Shown here: positions 17,227-27,011 of the stretch, piece after piece | Position numbering within the stretch: the stretch's first letter is position 1 | How the letters are laid out: each line of letters opens with the position of its first letter | DNA from: Propionispora hippei DSM 15287 | GTDB lineage: Bacteria; Bacillota; Negativicutes; Propionisporales; Propionisporaceae | Assembly: GCF_900141835.1 (NCBI RefSeq) | Contig: NZ_FQZD01000011.1 | Location: 1-64,000 of the forward strand | Direction: 5' to 3' | Length of the DNA: 64,000 bases | Translations under genes and position numbers: made by a program | Notes under the pieces: model-generated | Told to the model about the DNA's origin: nothing | Database searches by the model: none | What the model saw: only the letters and a program-made list of their open reading frames with translations

Positions 17227-18552
17227 ATGATGAGTGGCAAACACCCTTTAAAACTTTTGGTGGAGCGGCAGAAGAACGGCCAGGCTTGTGGCATATATTC
17301 CCTTTGCAGTGCCAATGAGTATGTAATTACTGCCGCAATGGAACGTGCCCTGGCCGACAAGGACTACGTGCTGATTGAAGCAACCGCCAACCAGGTAAAT
17401 CAGTTTGGCGGTTATACCGGCATGCGACCGGCTGATTTCCGTGACTTTGTTTATTCTTTGGCATTAAAAGCAGGCTTCCCTTACGATAAAATCCTGCTGG
17501 GCGGTGATCATTTGGGACCGCTGACCTGGCAAGCGGAAATAGCTGAAACAGCCCTGGAGAAGTCCCGGGAATTAATAAGACAGTATGTCTTAGCCGGGTT
17601 TACCAAAATACATATTGACACCAGTATGAAACTGGCCGATGATCCTCCCGATGGCCCCTTGGAAACGGCTATCATTGCGGCCAGGGGGGCCATGCTTGCC
17701 AGAGAAGCTGAGGTGGCCTCTACTCAGGTGCGGCAAATCAATCCGGAAGCGCTCAGTCCGGTGTATGTGGTGGGAAGTGAAGTGCCTATTCCGGGGGGAA
17801 GCCGGGATAGCGAGGAATACATTCACGTTACGGAAGCGGCAGATTTTGAGAGTATGGTAGAAACTTTTAAGCAAGCCTTTCAGCAATACCGGATAGAAAA
17901 CGCCTGGGAGAAGGTAATTGCTGTCGTGGTGCAGCCGGGTGTAGAATTCGGGGATGAGCGCATACATGCGTATGAACGCCCGGCGGCAGGGCGGCTTAGC
18001 CGGTCCTTACAGAAATACCCGGGGCTGGTGTTTGAGGGTCATTCGACTGATTATCAGACAGCACGTGCCCTGAAGGAAATGGTAGAGGATGGAATTGCTA
18101 TTTTAAAGGTCGGGCCGGCTTTAACGTTTGCTTTGCGGGAAGGGCTGTTTGCTTTAAGCCACATGGAGGCCGAACTGTTTCGGTTTAGCGCTGAGGTTGA
18201 GCAGTCACGGTTTATGGAAGCATTAGATTCCTGCATGGCTTATCATCCGGAGAACTGGCTGCAGCATTATCGCGGCCGGCCTGGTGAAATCCGCTATGCG
18301 AGAAAATTCAGCTTCTCCGACCGGTGCCGGTATTATCTGCCGGACATGGAAGTGAAAATGGCTTTAGACAGACTCATGAAAAATTTGCAGTCAGTGGATA
18401 TTCCATTAACGCTGCTGAGCCAGTTCATGCCGGTACAATATAAAAAGGTACGCGACGGGTTATTGCAGCCAGATGCCCAGAGTCTGTTGAAAGATAGAAT
18501 TATAAATTGTATTGATGATTATCTATATGCGGTAAAGCCTGGAAGAAGCTGA
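17227..18552 (+). CDS. kbaZ: Tagatose-1,6-bisphosphate aldolase subunit KbaZ/GatZ
   Basis: A 441-residue protein (439-441 depending on which of the tandem ATGs at 17227 and 17230 is used; the second has better spacing to GGAG). The motifs GIYSLCSANEYVI, LIEATANQVNQFGGYTGM and LLGGDHLGP are typical of KbaZ/GatZ. In enteric bacteria this subunit stabilises the class II aldolase KbaY/GatY that splits tagatose-1,6-bisphosphate. No kbaY and no tagatose-6-P kinase gene lie in this locus, so partners must be elsewhere or the protein works alone. Confidence 0.88.
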   Translation: MMSGKHPLKLLVERQKNGQACGIYSLCSANEYVITAAMERALADKDYVLIEATANQVNQFGGYTGMRPADFRDFVYSLALKAGFPYDKILLGGDHLGPLTWQAEIAETALEKSRELIRQYVLAGFTKIHIDTSMKLADDPPDGPLETAIIAARGAMLAREAEVASTQVRQINPEALSPVYVVGSEVPIPGGSRDSEEYIHVTEAADFESMVETFKQAFQQYRIENAWEKVIAVVVQPGVEFGDERIHAYERPAAGRLSRSLQKYPGLVFEGHSTDYQTARALKEMVEDGIAILKVGPALTFALREGLFALSHMEAELFRFSAEVEQSRFMEALDSCMAYHPENWLQHYRGRPGEIRYARKFSFSDRCRYYLPDMEVKMALDRLMKNLQSVDIPLTLLSQFMPVQYKKVRDGLLQPDAQSLLKDRIINCIDDYLYAVKPGRS

Positions 18553-18647
18553 TTTTATGAAGGATTGCCGCTGCCGTACGCAAGTCAGGGAACACGCGCA
18601 ATGCTTTATATAAATATAAAAAATAAAACAAGAGAGGACGAAAGAAT

Positions 18648-19808
18648 ATGAATACTTTATTCGGTCTTACCCGGGAAACTGTGGTAAGCAAACATGCCCA
18701 TTATACAGTGGAGGAAATTTTGCGCCAGCCAACTGTTTGGAAATCCATATATGAAAAGATTGCCGGCAGAAGAGATGCAATTAAAAAGTTCATTGGAAAA
18801 ATAGACAAAAAGACTAGAATTATTCTTACAGGGGCAGGCAGCTCGGGTTTTGTGGCCGATGCCCTGGCACCGGTTATACGGAAGGAACTGGGGTTTACGC
18901 AGGTAGAATCCATTCATACGACAGACATTGTGGCCAGTCCGCACCAGTATCTGGTGGCGGAGGCTAAGACCTTGCTGATTTCGTTTGGCCGGTCAGGAAA
19001 CAGTCCTGAAAGTATTGCCGCCATTCAACTGGCCGAACAATTGATTCAAGATGTAAGACATATCGTCATTACCTGCAATAACCAGGGGGAATTAGCCGGT
19101 TTTGCCAACGAAAGAACTTTAAATTTCCAGTTTGATGAGGCCAATGATCAGGGGTTTGCCATGACCAGCAGCGTAACAGGCATGCTGCTGGCAGCTTATG
19201 GGATTTTGAATATTGAGCAGGATTTAAGTACCATGGTGAACAAAGTAGCAGGCTATGCGGGCGAGATTCTTCAGAATAAGCAGCAGACTATCGCCGATAC
19301 CTACCAACCCCAGGTAGACAGACTGATCGTATTGGGCGCCGGGAATCTGTTTGGCGCTGCCAGGGAGGCTGCATTAAAATTGCTTGAACTGACTGCAGGC
19401 AAGGTGATATCCCGCTATGATACCCCGATGGGATTCCGCCATGGTCCCAAGGCAATGCTGACACCTCGTACAGTGATTTTATACTTTGTAGCGGGCAATG
19501 ATTATACTAAACGTTACGATCTGGATATGTTACGGGAACTGTCGCAGGCCAGCAAGAATAAATTAATTGTTGTTTCAGATGTATATGATGAAGTGATAGA
19601 ACGGGTAGCTGATGTGTACATTTTTAATTCAGTCAGCGATAAAGTAGCGGAAGCATTTTCACCATTTATTCCGTTAGTAGTAGGGCAATTATTTGCCTTG
19701 TCCGCTTCGCTGCGGTTAGGCTGCACACCGGACAACCCTTTCCCAGGCGGGGAAGTGAATAAGATCGTACAAGGTGTTACAGTACATCCGGTAGAAGGCA
19801 TTCATTAG
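18648..19808 (+). CDS. agaS: Galactosamine-6-phosphate deaminase/isomerase AgaS
   Basis: A 386-residue protein with two SIS domains. GAGSSGFVADALAP (about residues 62-75) and SFGRSGNSPES (about 104-114) bind the sugar phosphate in the first; GAGNLFGAAREAALKLLELT (about 226-245) starts the second. It converts GalN-6-P to tagatose-6-P and ammonia. The sequence around the second domain (MGFRHGPKAML) is typical of AgaS. It closes the operon, followed by a strong terminator. Confidence 0.88.
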   Translation: MNTLFGLTRETVVSKHAHYTVEEILRQPTVWKSIYEKIAGRRDAIKKFIGKIDKKTRIILTGAGSSGFVADALAPVIRKELGFTQVESIHTTDIVASPHQYLVAEAKTLLISFGRSGNSPESIAAIQLAEQLIQDVRHIVITCNNQGELAGFANERTLNFQFDEANDQGFAMTSSVTGMLLAAYGILNIEQDLSTMVNKVAGYAGEILQNKQQTIADTYQPQVDRLIVLGAGNLFGAAREAALKLLELTAGKVISRYDTPMGFRHGPKAMLTPRTVILYFVAGNDYTKRYDLDMLRELSQASKNKLIVVSDVYDEVIERVADVYIFNSVSDKVAEAFSPFIPLVVGQLFALSASLRLGCTPDNPFPGGEVNKIVQGVTVHPVEGIH

Positions 19809-19837
19809 ACCGGCAGTGCGTATACTTCTTAAAGTAA

Positions 19838-19878
19838 ATCCGCCGTTTCCATAAGAGGAATAACGGCGGGTTTTTTTG
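19838..19878 (+). terminator. Terminator of the amino-sugar operon
   Basis: Arms TCCGCCGTT (19839-19847) and AACGGCGGG (19862-19870), then seven T residues. Confidence 0.9.
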
Positions 19879-20256
19879 CTTTTCAGGATACTGATCAGCT
19901 TATCCTGGGCGGTTCTGGCAGTGGTTATCCTACCTTTGATAAAAAATATTATTATACGCTGAATGATATTATCAATTATTATAGAAATAAAATGATGGCA
20001 TTTGAGCTGAGGGTAATGGGCTGCGCGGTTATCAACGGTTCCGGCGGGCGATCCGGTCAAGGGCTTTATCCGGAGCTGATGGTAGTATGCCAGGACTGCA
20101 TTGATAGGAAAGTTTTCACTGCACAAATAGTAGAAATCTATGTTTTTTTTGACGCTGATTTGTAGGATGCCATCCCTGGTAAGAACATAACGTTGCCTAG
20201 TGGTAGCTGTATCGTATACAATAAAACGTATTACATGGTATAAGGGGAAGTTATTT
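19879..20256 (+). other. Intergenic stretch with a possible gene relic
   Basis: No gene with a proper start is present. One plus-strand frame is open from about 19884 to the TAG ending near 20165 and reads like protein: LILGGSGSGYPTFDKKYYY, then LRVMGCAVINGSGGRSGQG. The only ATG (near 19989) lies inside it with no ribosome site. The minus strand of the same stretch is also open by chance. I do not recognise the family; a truncated relic is the best guess. Confidence 0.3.
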
Positions 20257-23200
20257 ATGACGTACACTGCGAATCGTCATGGGACAATTCGAGCATTAAA
20301 AGGAAGGCTTTTAGCCACTTATGAATATTTAGTGGAACACAAGGATCAGGAGAATGCCGGTAAGGTTAAGCAATTGGCGGAAAAGCTAATCAAGGAAGAA
20401 TTCGCCATTGCCTTTTGCGGTCATTTTTCTGCCGGCAAATCAACCATTATTAACCGGTTGATCGGGGAGAACCTGCTGCCGGCAAGTCCGATCCCAACCA
20501 GTGCCAATCTGGTAAAAGTCAGAGCGGGAGACGAATATGCCAAGGTGTTTTTCAAAAACGAGAAACCCCGTCTGTATCTCGCTCCCTATGATTATAAAAT
20601 GGTAAAGAATTATTGTAAGGACGGCGATCAAATCGAGGCTATTGAAATCAGCCATGCCGGTTCTCAACTGCCGCCGCAGACGGTGATCATGGATACTCCC
20701 GGCATTGATTCGGCCGATGATGCACACCGCATTGCCACCGAATCGGCCATCCATCTTGCCGATGTCATCTTCTATGTCATGGACTACAACCACGTGCAGG
20801 CAGAACTGAACTTTATGTTCACCAAAGAGCTGACTGAGGCAGGCAAGGAAGTTTATCTGGTTATTAACCAGGTGGACAAGCATTCCGAACAGGAGCTTTC
20901 TTTTGCTGCATTTACAACCAGTGTGGTGGAAGCCTTCGCCGCGTGGGGTGTAAAGCCGGCTGATATTTTTTATACTTCCTTAAAGGATGATGAGCATGTT
21001 CACAATCAGTTTGCCCGGCTGCAGGCTTTTTTAGCGGAGCGGCTAGCAGCGAAGGATACCCTTTTGTTGCGATCCATAGAGCATTCCCTGCAAAAAATCG
21101 TTAAAGACCATGTGGCGTTAAGCAAGAAGCAGGATGAACAGGCCCTGCAGCCCTGCCGGAATATTTTGCAGGAGCTGTCGCCCCAGGAGCAGGCCGAGCT
21201 GGCGGATACCTACAACCGGCTGCTGAATGAGAAAAATTCTTTGGGCGAAGGGCTGGAACAGGCGGAAAGTCAGTTTGATTCCGAAGTCAGCAAAATCATG
21301 AAGAACGCTTACCTGATGCCCTTTGAAACCCGGGCGTTGGCCGAGGCCTATCTCGAGGCTTGTCAAAATGAATTCAAGGTAGGCTGGCTGTTCAGCAAAC
21401 AAAAGACACTGGAAGCGAGGCAGGAACGGCTGACCCGTTTTTATCAGGGTATTCTTGAAAAGACAAAGTCTCAATTGGAATGGCATCTTCGCGATTTCCT
21501 GGTGCGGTTTTTACAGGAAAAACGGCTGGAACATAAAGGACTGTCGGACAAGATTCAGCAGTTTACTGTGCATTTTTCCAGCGAACTGCTAACAGAACTG
21601 GTAAGACAGGGGGCTCGTTTGTCCGGTGATTATGTGATCAATTATACCGATCGCGTGGCTAGTGAGATTAAACTGTTGGCCAAGAACGCCTTGGCTGAAA
21701 TCGAAATGGAAATATTAAATGTCTTGCAGGACCGCAATACGGCCATCCAGGCCAAGTTGACCCAACAATCAGCCAGCCTGGAACGGTATATCAATGCTTT
21801 GGAACAGGTGAAAAGGCGGGAAGCAGCCCGAAATTTGGAGCAAACCCGGCTGGAGGGACTGCTTAATGAGACTGCCGGCTTGAACATCGACCGGTTCAGC
21901 TTGCTTGAACCGGAAGAGGAAGAGTTTGAAGTGGTTTACGGGGAGACCGGACAGGTAAAAGAGGTGCAAAAGCAAGTAAAATCCCTCTTACAGCCAAGTG
22001 TTCCGGTCCAAAAGGCTCCGGTGTCCAGTGAACCGGGCGACCGGATGAAGCCTACAGCCAGGAAGCTGCAGAAGGCGGCGCAGCTTGTAGCCGATTTGCC
22101 CGGTTTTAGAAAACTGGCAGCCGAGCTGGGGGAGAAAGCGGGGCGACTGGAGCAGCGAGGCTTTACCGTTGCTTTGTTCGGCGCGTTCAGTGCCGGTAAA
22201 TCTTCTTTTGCCAACGCACTGATCGGTAAGAAGGTCTTGCCTGTTTCGCCCAATCCGACGACAGCGGCTATTAATAAAATTAAACCGGTTAATGCTTCCT
22301 GCCCGCATGGAACTGTTCTTGTCAAGCTCAAGGAAGCGGAGGCCTTGCTGGAAGATGTGAACCGGTCTTTGAAAATATTTGAACTACATGCCCCAAGTCT
22401 GGCAGATGCCCACAGTCTAATCGAAAACTTTGCCGGCCAGTGGGAGCAGTCTGGCGTAACGGAAAAGACTAATTTTGCTTTTTTACAAGCCTTTCAGGCC
22501 GGCTATGCCGCTAGTGGCGGCCAGTTAGGAACGGTGGTAACCACGACGCTTGCCGAATTTGGCGATTATGTGGCGGTCGAAGAAAAGTCCTGCTTTGTGG
22601 AATGGATTGAGCTTTATTACGATTGTCCGCTAACCCGCAAGGGGATTACGCTGGTCGATACGCCGGGGGCCGATTCCATCAATGCCCGCCATACCGGTGT
22701 CGCCTTTGATTTTATCAAAAATTCGGATGCTATCCTCTTTGTGACCTACTACAATCATGCTTTTTCCAAGGCTGACCGGGAGTTTTTGATGCAACTGGGG
22801 CGGGTCAAGGATTCTTTTCAACTGGATAAAATGTTTTTTATTATCAACGCTATTGATCTGGCTAATAACGAAGAGGAAAAGGAAATCGTTCTGGAGTATG
22901 TCCAGGAGCAGCTTATCAAATATGGCGTTAGAAAGCCGCATTTGTATTCCTTATCAAGCCTGAAGGCATTGAAGGAGAAGCTGGAAAAGGACAGTCTTCC
23001 GGTTTCCGGTATGCCATCCTTTGAGGAAGCCTTTTATCATTTTATTACTCATGATCTGGCGAATCTGGCGGTGACGGCTGCCGACAGGGAATTAAGCCGC
23101 TTAGGCCATCTGGTGGCAAAACTTATCGAAAGCACTAGAGAAGATGACACGGTTAAGCAGCAAAGACGGGCCGGTATCGAACTGGAAAGGGCAGCCATCC

Positions 23201-23913
23201 ACAGGCTGCTGGAGCAGCAGACCGCCCAATCCCTCACCAATCGCCTGGATCAGGAAGCGGAAGAATTGCTTTACTATATTAAACAGCGGGTATTTTTGCG
23301 ATTTCCTGAATTTTTTAAAGAAGCCTTCAATTCCAGCGTGCTGCGCGATGACGGCCGTGACTTGAAAAAAGTGTTAAACCATGCGCTGGATGAATTGCTT
23401 GAGCAGATCGGTTTCGAATTTGCCCAGGAAATGCGGGCGACAACGGTGAGACTGGACCGTTTTGCCGAACGGCTTATGACGGAGCAGCAGGCCCTATTGG
23501 CCGAGCGAACCCGTGACTTGAATCAGGACTTGTCTTTTTCGCTCTTTGAATTCAGCAATCAGGCCCAAATTGATTTTGCAGCGGCCTTTGACAATCTGTC
23601 GCGAGGAATGTTTGCCAGGGCATTGGCTTATTTTAAAAATCCCAAGTCCTTCTTTGAGAAAAATGAGAGCAAGTTAATGAGCGACGAACTGTACCGTATA
23701 CTGAACAACGCCGCCGATGGCTACCTGGCGCAGGAGCAGGCCCGGTTGCAAAGCTTATACTGTCAGGTCGTGGAAAGCCAGTTCCAAGAGCTTATTCGGC
23801 AAATGACCGAACAGGCGGATGACTTCTATGTCAGTCTGCTTTCCGCTCTGGACGGCGGTATTCCGGTCGAGCAGCTTATCGAGACTCAACAAAGTCTGGC
23901 AAAGCTCAGCTAA
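20257..23913 (+). CDS. Double bacterial dynamin (DynA type)
   Basis: A 1218-residue protein with two complete dynamin GTPase halves, close in size to Bacillus DynA. The first half has P-loop GHFSAGKS (55-62), DTPG (146-149) and NQVD (204-207). The second has GAFSAGKS (642-649), DTPG (801-804) and NAID about 60 residues later. Long helical stalk regions follow each. The ATG at 20257 has AAGGGGAAG 7 nt upstream. Such proteins bind and fuse membranes and protect cells from pore-forming agents or phage. There is no transmembrane helix. Monocistronic with its own terminator. Confidence 0.9.
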   Translation: MTYTANRHGTIRALKGRLLATYEYLVEHKDQENAGKVKQLAEKLIKEEFAIAFCGHFSAGKSTIINRLIGENLLPASPIPTSANLVKVRAGDEYAKVFFKNEKPRLYLAPYDYKMVKNYCKDGDQIEAIEISHAGSQLPPQTVIMDTPGIDSADDAHRIATESAIHLADVIFYVMDYNHVQAELNFMFTKELTEAGKEVYLVINQVDKHSEQELSFAAFTTSVVEAFAAWGVKPADIFYTSLKDDEHVHNQFARLQAFLAERLAAKDTLLLRSIEHSLQKIVKDHVALSKKQDEQALQPCRNILQELSPQEQAELADTYNRLLNEKNSLGEGLEQAESQFDSEVSKIMKNAYLMPFETRALAEAYLEACQNEFKVGWLFSKQKTLEARQERLTRFYQGILEKTKSQLEWHLRDFLVRFLQEKRLEHKGLSDKIQQFTVHFSSELLTELVRQGARLSGDYVINYTDRVASEIKLLAKNALAEIEMEILNVLQDRNTAIQAKLTQQSASLERYINALEQVKRREAARNLEQTRLEGLLNETAGLNIDRFSLLEPEEEEFEVVYGETGQVKEVQKQVKSLLQPSVPVQKAPVSSEPGDRMKPTARKLQKAAQLVADLPGFRKLAAELGEKAGRLEQRGFTVALFGAFSAGKSSFANALIGKKVLPVSPNPTTAAINKIKPVNASCPHGTVLVKLKEAEALLEDVNRSLKIFELHAPSLADAHSLIENFAGQWEQSGVTEKTNFAFLQAFQAGYAASGGQLGTVVTTTLAEFGDYVAVEEKSCFVEWIELYYDCPLTRKGITLVDTPGADSINARHTGVAFDFIKNSDAILFVTYYNHAFSKADREFLMQLGRVKDSFQLDKMFFIINAIDLANNEEEKEIVLEYVQEQLIKYGVRKPHLYSLSSLKALKEKLEKDSLPVSGMPSFEEAFYHFITHDLANLAVTAADRELSRLGHLVAKLIESTREDDTVKQQRRAGIELERAAIHRLLEQQTAQSLTNRLDQEAEELLYYIKQRVFLRFPEFFKEAFNSSVLRDDGRDLKKVLNHALDELLEQIGFEFAQEMRATTVRLDRFAERLMTEQQALLAERTRDLNQDLSFSLFEFSNQAQIDFAAAFDNLSRGMFARALAYFKNPKSFFEKNESKLMSDELYRILNNAADGYLAQEQARLQSLYCQVVESQFQELIRQMTEQADDFYVSLLSALDGGIPVEQLIETQQSLAKLS

Positions 23914-23930
23914 CAGAGCGCATAAGAAGG

Positions 23931-23987
23931 AACCCCTCTCGACTGGTGTAATCTATTAGCATCCAGCGGGAGGGGTTCATCTTTTAT
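23931..23987 (+). terminator. Terminator of the dynamin gene
   Basis: Left arm 23931-23946 and right arm 23963-23977 pair AACCCCTC with GAGGGGTT plus a second CTGG/CCAG helix; a T-rich end follows. Confidence 0.85.
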
Positions 23988-24475
23988 GTCTTATGCAGAT
24001 AATACTATAATTTGGCGACAATTTTGACAAGCGGAAGATCTCTCAGAGGGGCATAGTTAAAAAGCCTCATCAATTCGTTCTGAGCGTCTGATATCCTCAA
24101 ATTATTTTATTGGTTTTGCATCGTACAGCTTTCCTCCATAGGAAGCGTTGGCAAAGTCCATACTGCTGCCCGAAATGGTTGCAGCTTTTTCGCAGGGGTA
24201 GCGATTGTGGTACTTTGCTGTCTGGCAGGAGAGTCGACGTTTGCAGGGAAGTTAGTTACTAACCGGGAGCGCTTTCTCAGTTATTGTATAAACCGGCTGG
24301 TAAAGGCTGCTTTCTCTGGTGGCCTGTGGTGAAAGGAGCTTTGTTTACTAAATATGGGGGAGGCCAGACTTGAATAAAGTGAGATATTGTAACAGGATGA
24401 CAGTTATTCTGGCGCTAGACAGCTCTGGTGTAAATGAGTTGAACAGTTTAGAAAAAGAGAAAGAGGGAATGCAAT
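23988..24475. other. Gene-poor stretch with a possible minus-strand relic
   Basis: No convincing gene. On the minus strand a frame from about 24257 down to the TAA at 24102-24104 reads LSCQTAKYHNRYPCEKAAT, then SSMDFANASYGGKLYDAKP. The composition is protein-like, but it has no start codon in place. It may be the end of a lost gene. Confidence 0.3.
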
Positions 24476-24991
24476 ATGGCAGTCAATCAATGGCAGGGAC
24501 CGGCGGCTACGTATAAACATAAAGGTCATATTATAAAGAATGTCAATCATGAATTTAGCGAACAAATTACCGGAGGGCAGCGGATAGCCGATTTGGTAGC
24601 CAAATTGGTGGGAAGTTGGCCGTTTATCATTTATCAGAGCGCCATTATTATTATATGGATGGGGGCTAATATTTATTTGACATATATGGCCGGCACAAAT
24701 CCTGATTTTGTTGCTTCCTGGGACCCGTATCCGTTTATTTTGCTTAATTTAGTATTAAGCTTCCAGGCGGCTTATACCGGCCCGGTGGTGATGATGAGCC
24801 AGAACCGGCAAGCTGAGAAGGACCGGCTGATGGCTGATCAGGACTATCAAATTAATAAAAAGGCCGAGGAAGAGATAAAAGTGGTGATGGAGCATTTGGT
24901 GCATCAGGATGCCCTGCTGCAGGAATTGTTGACCCGCCTGGAGGTTATGGAACAACGAATCCTTAATAAAGGTGAGCAGGTAACAAGGTAA
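24476..24991 (+). CDS. DUF1003 membrane protein
   Basis: A 171-residue protein. After about 35 polar residues come GGQRIADLVAKLVGSWPFIIYQS and two membrane helices (about 50-72 and 84-105), with the family-typical DPYPFILLNLVLSFQAAYTGPVVMMSQNRQ between and after. The last 50 residues form a charged coiled coil. The family's function is not established. GAGGGA precedes the ATG. It stands alone. Confidence 0.85.
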   Translation: MAVNQWQGPAATYKHKGHIIKNVNHEFSEQITGGQRIADLVAKLVGSWPFIIYQSAIIIIWMGANIYLTYMAGTNPDFVASWDPYPFILLNLVLSFQAAYTGPVVMMSQNRQAEKDRLMADQDYQINKKAEEEIKVVMEHLVHQDALLQELLTRLEVMEQRILNKGEQVTR

Positions 24992-25152
24992 TGAAGCTGA
25001 CAAGAGCCGGAAATCCACTACATCTAATGGATGTGTGGCCATTGCTTAAAGCTTAGGGGAGCTTGCAATTACGTGATGAAATATAGGAAGAAGGGTTGCT
25101 ATTTTTTGTGTAAAATAATAGTAGCGTAATCCTGGTTGCTGGAGGGATTGTT

Positions 25153-25770
25153 ATGAAAGAGTATGGCGCTCTTTTGCCTGAGGAAAAATGGCAGGCTGTG
25201 ATTCAGTGTGACAGCCGGTATGATGGAGTCTTTTTCTACGGAGTAAGGACAACGGGGATTTTTTGCCGGCCTTCCTGCAAGTCAAAAGCTCCGGTTCCTG
25301 GCAATATCATTTTTTTTGAACATCCGGCTGAGGCAAGGCAGCTTGGCTTCCGGCCTTGCAAACGGTGTTGTCCTGAGCGGACGGTTTTTCAGCCGGAATT
25401 AGAACTGGTAAAGAAAGTTCAGGAAATTATCGGGGACGGTTATCAAAACCGAGTGGATGTACAGCATATATCCCGTCAGCTTGGTGTCAGCAAGAATCAC
25501 CTGATTAAACTGTTTAAACGCTATTACGGTGTGACTCCTGCCCAATATATTACTTCACGGAGAGTGGCTAAAGCCGTTGAGTTGCTGCGCCAGGGAGAGG
25601 CTGGCATTCTTGAAGTCGCCTATGCAGCAGGCTTTGGAAGCCTTTCTACTTTTTATAAGTGCTTTAAAGAACGGACCGGATATGCCCCAGGTGAAGTTAG
25701 GGAAAATACCGATTTACTGGCAACCTGTGTCACGGCGGATTCCTGCCAGACTGTGCTAGAAACATCCTGA
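25153..25770 (+). CDS. adaA: Methylphosphotriester-sensing Ada N-terminal/AraC regulator
   Basis: A 205-residue protein with the Ada zinc domain first: Cys38, Cys42, Cys69 and Cys72 (FCRPSC and PCKRC) form the Zn site, and Cys38 is the residue that accepts a methyl group from DNA phosphotriesters. Residues about 90-185 are an AraC-type double helix-turn-helix. This is the split form (AdaA) seen in Bacillus, with the alkyltransferase as a separate gene just downstream. Methylated AdaA should activate this operon. Confidence 0.9.
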   Translation: MKEYGALLPEEKWQAVIQCDSRYDGVFFYGVRTTGIFCRPSCKSKAPVPGNIIFFEHPAEARQLGFRPCKRCCPERTVFQPELELVKKVQEIIGDGYQNRVDVQHISRQLGVSKNHLIKLFKRYYGVTPAQYITSRRVAKAVELLRQGEAGILEVAYAAGFGSLSTFYKCFKERTGYAPGEVRENTDLLATCVTADSCQTVLETS

Positions 25771-25867
25771 AAGAGCTGTTATTCCTGGTTTTTTTCTTCC
25801 GGATACGGAAGGAGGCCAATGCGTTCGTTAAATCAGCGTTTTCCAAGAAAAAGTTGAGGTGATTTAT

Positions 25868-26368
25868 ATGTTTATTTATTTTTACCAAACAGCTATAGGA
25901 AAGATTGGTATTGCCGAACAGAACGAACAAATCACCAATTTGTATTTCAACGATGAGCGTTGGCCTGACGACAGAAAGATCTGTGAAACCGCTATATTAC
26001 AGGAAGCGGCGCGTCAGCTTGACGAATACCTTACCGGCCGGCTGACAGCTTTTTCGCTGCCCCTGGAACCGGCCGGGACAGTTTTTATGAAGCAGGTTTG
26101 GAACAGTCTCTGCCAAATTCCCTATGGCCAAACGGTAAGCTATAAAAGTATAGCGGCCAAAATCGGCAAGCCTGGTGCCGCACGGGCTGTCGGACTGGCC
26201 AATAACCGGAACCCGATCCCGCTCTTCATTCCCTGCCACCGGGTTATTGGTACAAATGGCGCGTTAGTGGGTTATCGCGGGGGACTAGCCTTAAAAGATC
26301 AATTGCTGAAGCTGGAGACGGGACAATGCGGTTTTTTGAATACGGACAAAAAGAAATCGAATATTTAA
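25868..26368 (+). CDS. ogt: Methylated-DNA-protein cysteine methyltransferase
   Basis: A 166-residue suicide repair protein that removes alkyl groups from O6-alkylguanine onto Cys123 in the PCHRV motif. The helix-turn-helix segment with the Arg finger (GAARAVGLANNRNP) precedes it. I prefer ATG 25868, 8 nt after GAGGTG; the GTG at 25859 overlaps that site. It lies between adaA and alkA, and its 3' end overlaps alkA by 43 nt. The Bacillus equivalent would be AdaB. Confidence 0.92.
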   Translation: MFIYFYQTAIGKIGIAEQNEQITNLYFNDERWPDDRKICETAILQEAARQLDEYLTGRLTAFSLPLEPAGTVFMKQVWNSLCQIPYGQTVSYKSIAAKIGKPGAARAVGLANNRNPIPLFIPCHRVIGTNGALVGYRGGLALKDQLLKLETGQCGFLNTDKKKSNI

Positions 26369-26940
26369 GTCGGAAGGATAAAAAGCTGGGGACGGCGATC
26401 GACAGAATCGGTTTTATCCGGCGTGAAATTAATCCTGAGCCGTTTAGCGCGTTGATTGCAAGCGTCGTCAGTCAGCAGATTTCCAAGAAGGCGGCGTCAA
26501 CGGTCTGGAACAGGCTGGCCGCCCTGTTGGGCAGTATAACGCCGGACCATATTGTCAGGGCAGACCTGGCGGCTATACAGGGCTGTGGCATGTCCGTGAG
26601 AAAGGCCGGTTATATTCACGGGATTGCCAGGGCTGCCGCTACCGGTAGTATGAATTTTGCTGAACTTTCCTCATTGCGGGATGAGGTGATCATCAGGCAG
26701 CTTGCTTCTCTACATGGCGTAGGCGTTTGGAGTGCTGAAATGCTGTTGATTTTTTCCCTGGGCCGGCCTGATGTGGTAAGCTACGGCGATTTAGCTATCC
26801 GCCGGGGAATGATGAAGTTGTATGGTTTAAAGGAACTTCCTAAGGAGACTTTTGTCAGATACAAAAAGCGCTACTCACCATACGGTTCGGTTGCCTCGCT
26901 GTATCTTTGGGAAGTTTCGGCCGAACAGTTTAATTTGTAA
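26326..26940 (+). CDS. alkA: DNA-3-methyladenine glycosylase II-like (AlkA)
   Basis: A 204-residue HhH-GPD glycosylase that excises alkylated purines. The helix-hairpin-helix LHGVGVWSA is at about 129-137, and the catalytic Asp is most likely Asp155 (VSYGDLAIRRG). It lacks the N-terminal domain of E. coli AlkA, as do many Firmicute forms. It overlaps ogt by 43 nt in another frame, so the two are translationally coupled in the alkylation-repair operon. Confidence 0.88.
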   Translation: MRFFEYGQKEIEYLSRKDKKLGTAIDRIGFIRREINPEPFSALIASVVSQQISKKAASTVWNRLAALLGSITPDHIVRADLAAIQGCGMSVRKAGYIHGIARAAATGSMNFAELSSLRDEVIIRQLASLHGVGVWSAEMLLIFSLGRPDVVSYGDLAIRRGMMKLYGLKELPKETFVRYKKRYSPYGSVASLYLWEVSAEQFNL

Positions 26941-27011
26941 ATTGTTTGCACAGCTTTACGCATCTATATTTTGAAGCTTATATAATGCGTTATCAGAACG
27001 GAGGTTGAAAA

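Noticed and set aside
19716-20267. 183-codon minus-strand open frame before the dynamin gene
   Set aside because: It overlaps the agaS end, its terminator and the dynamin start, and the residue pattern is not protein-like.
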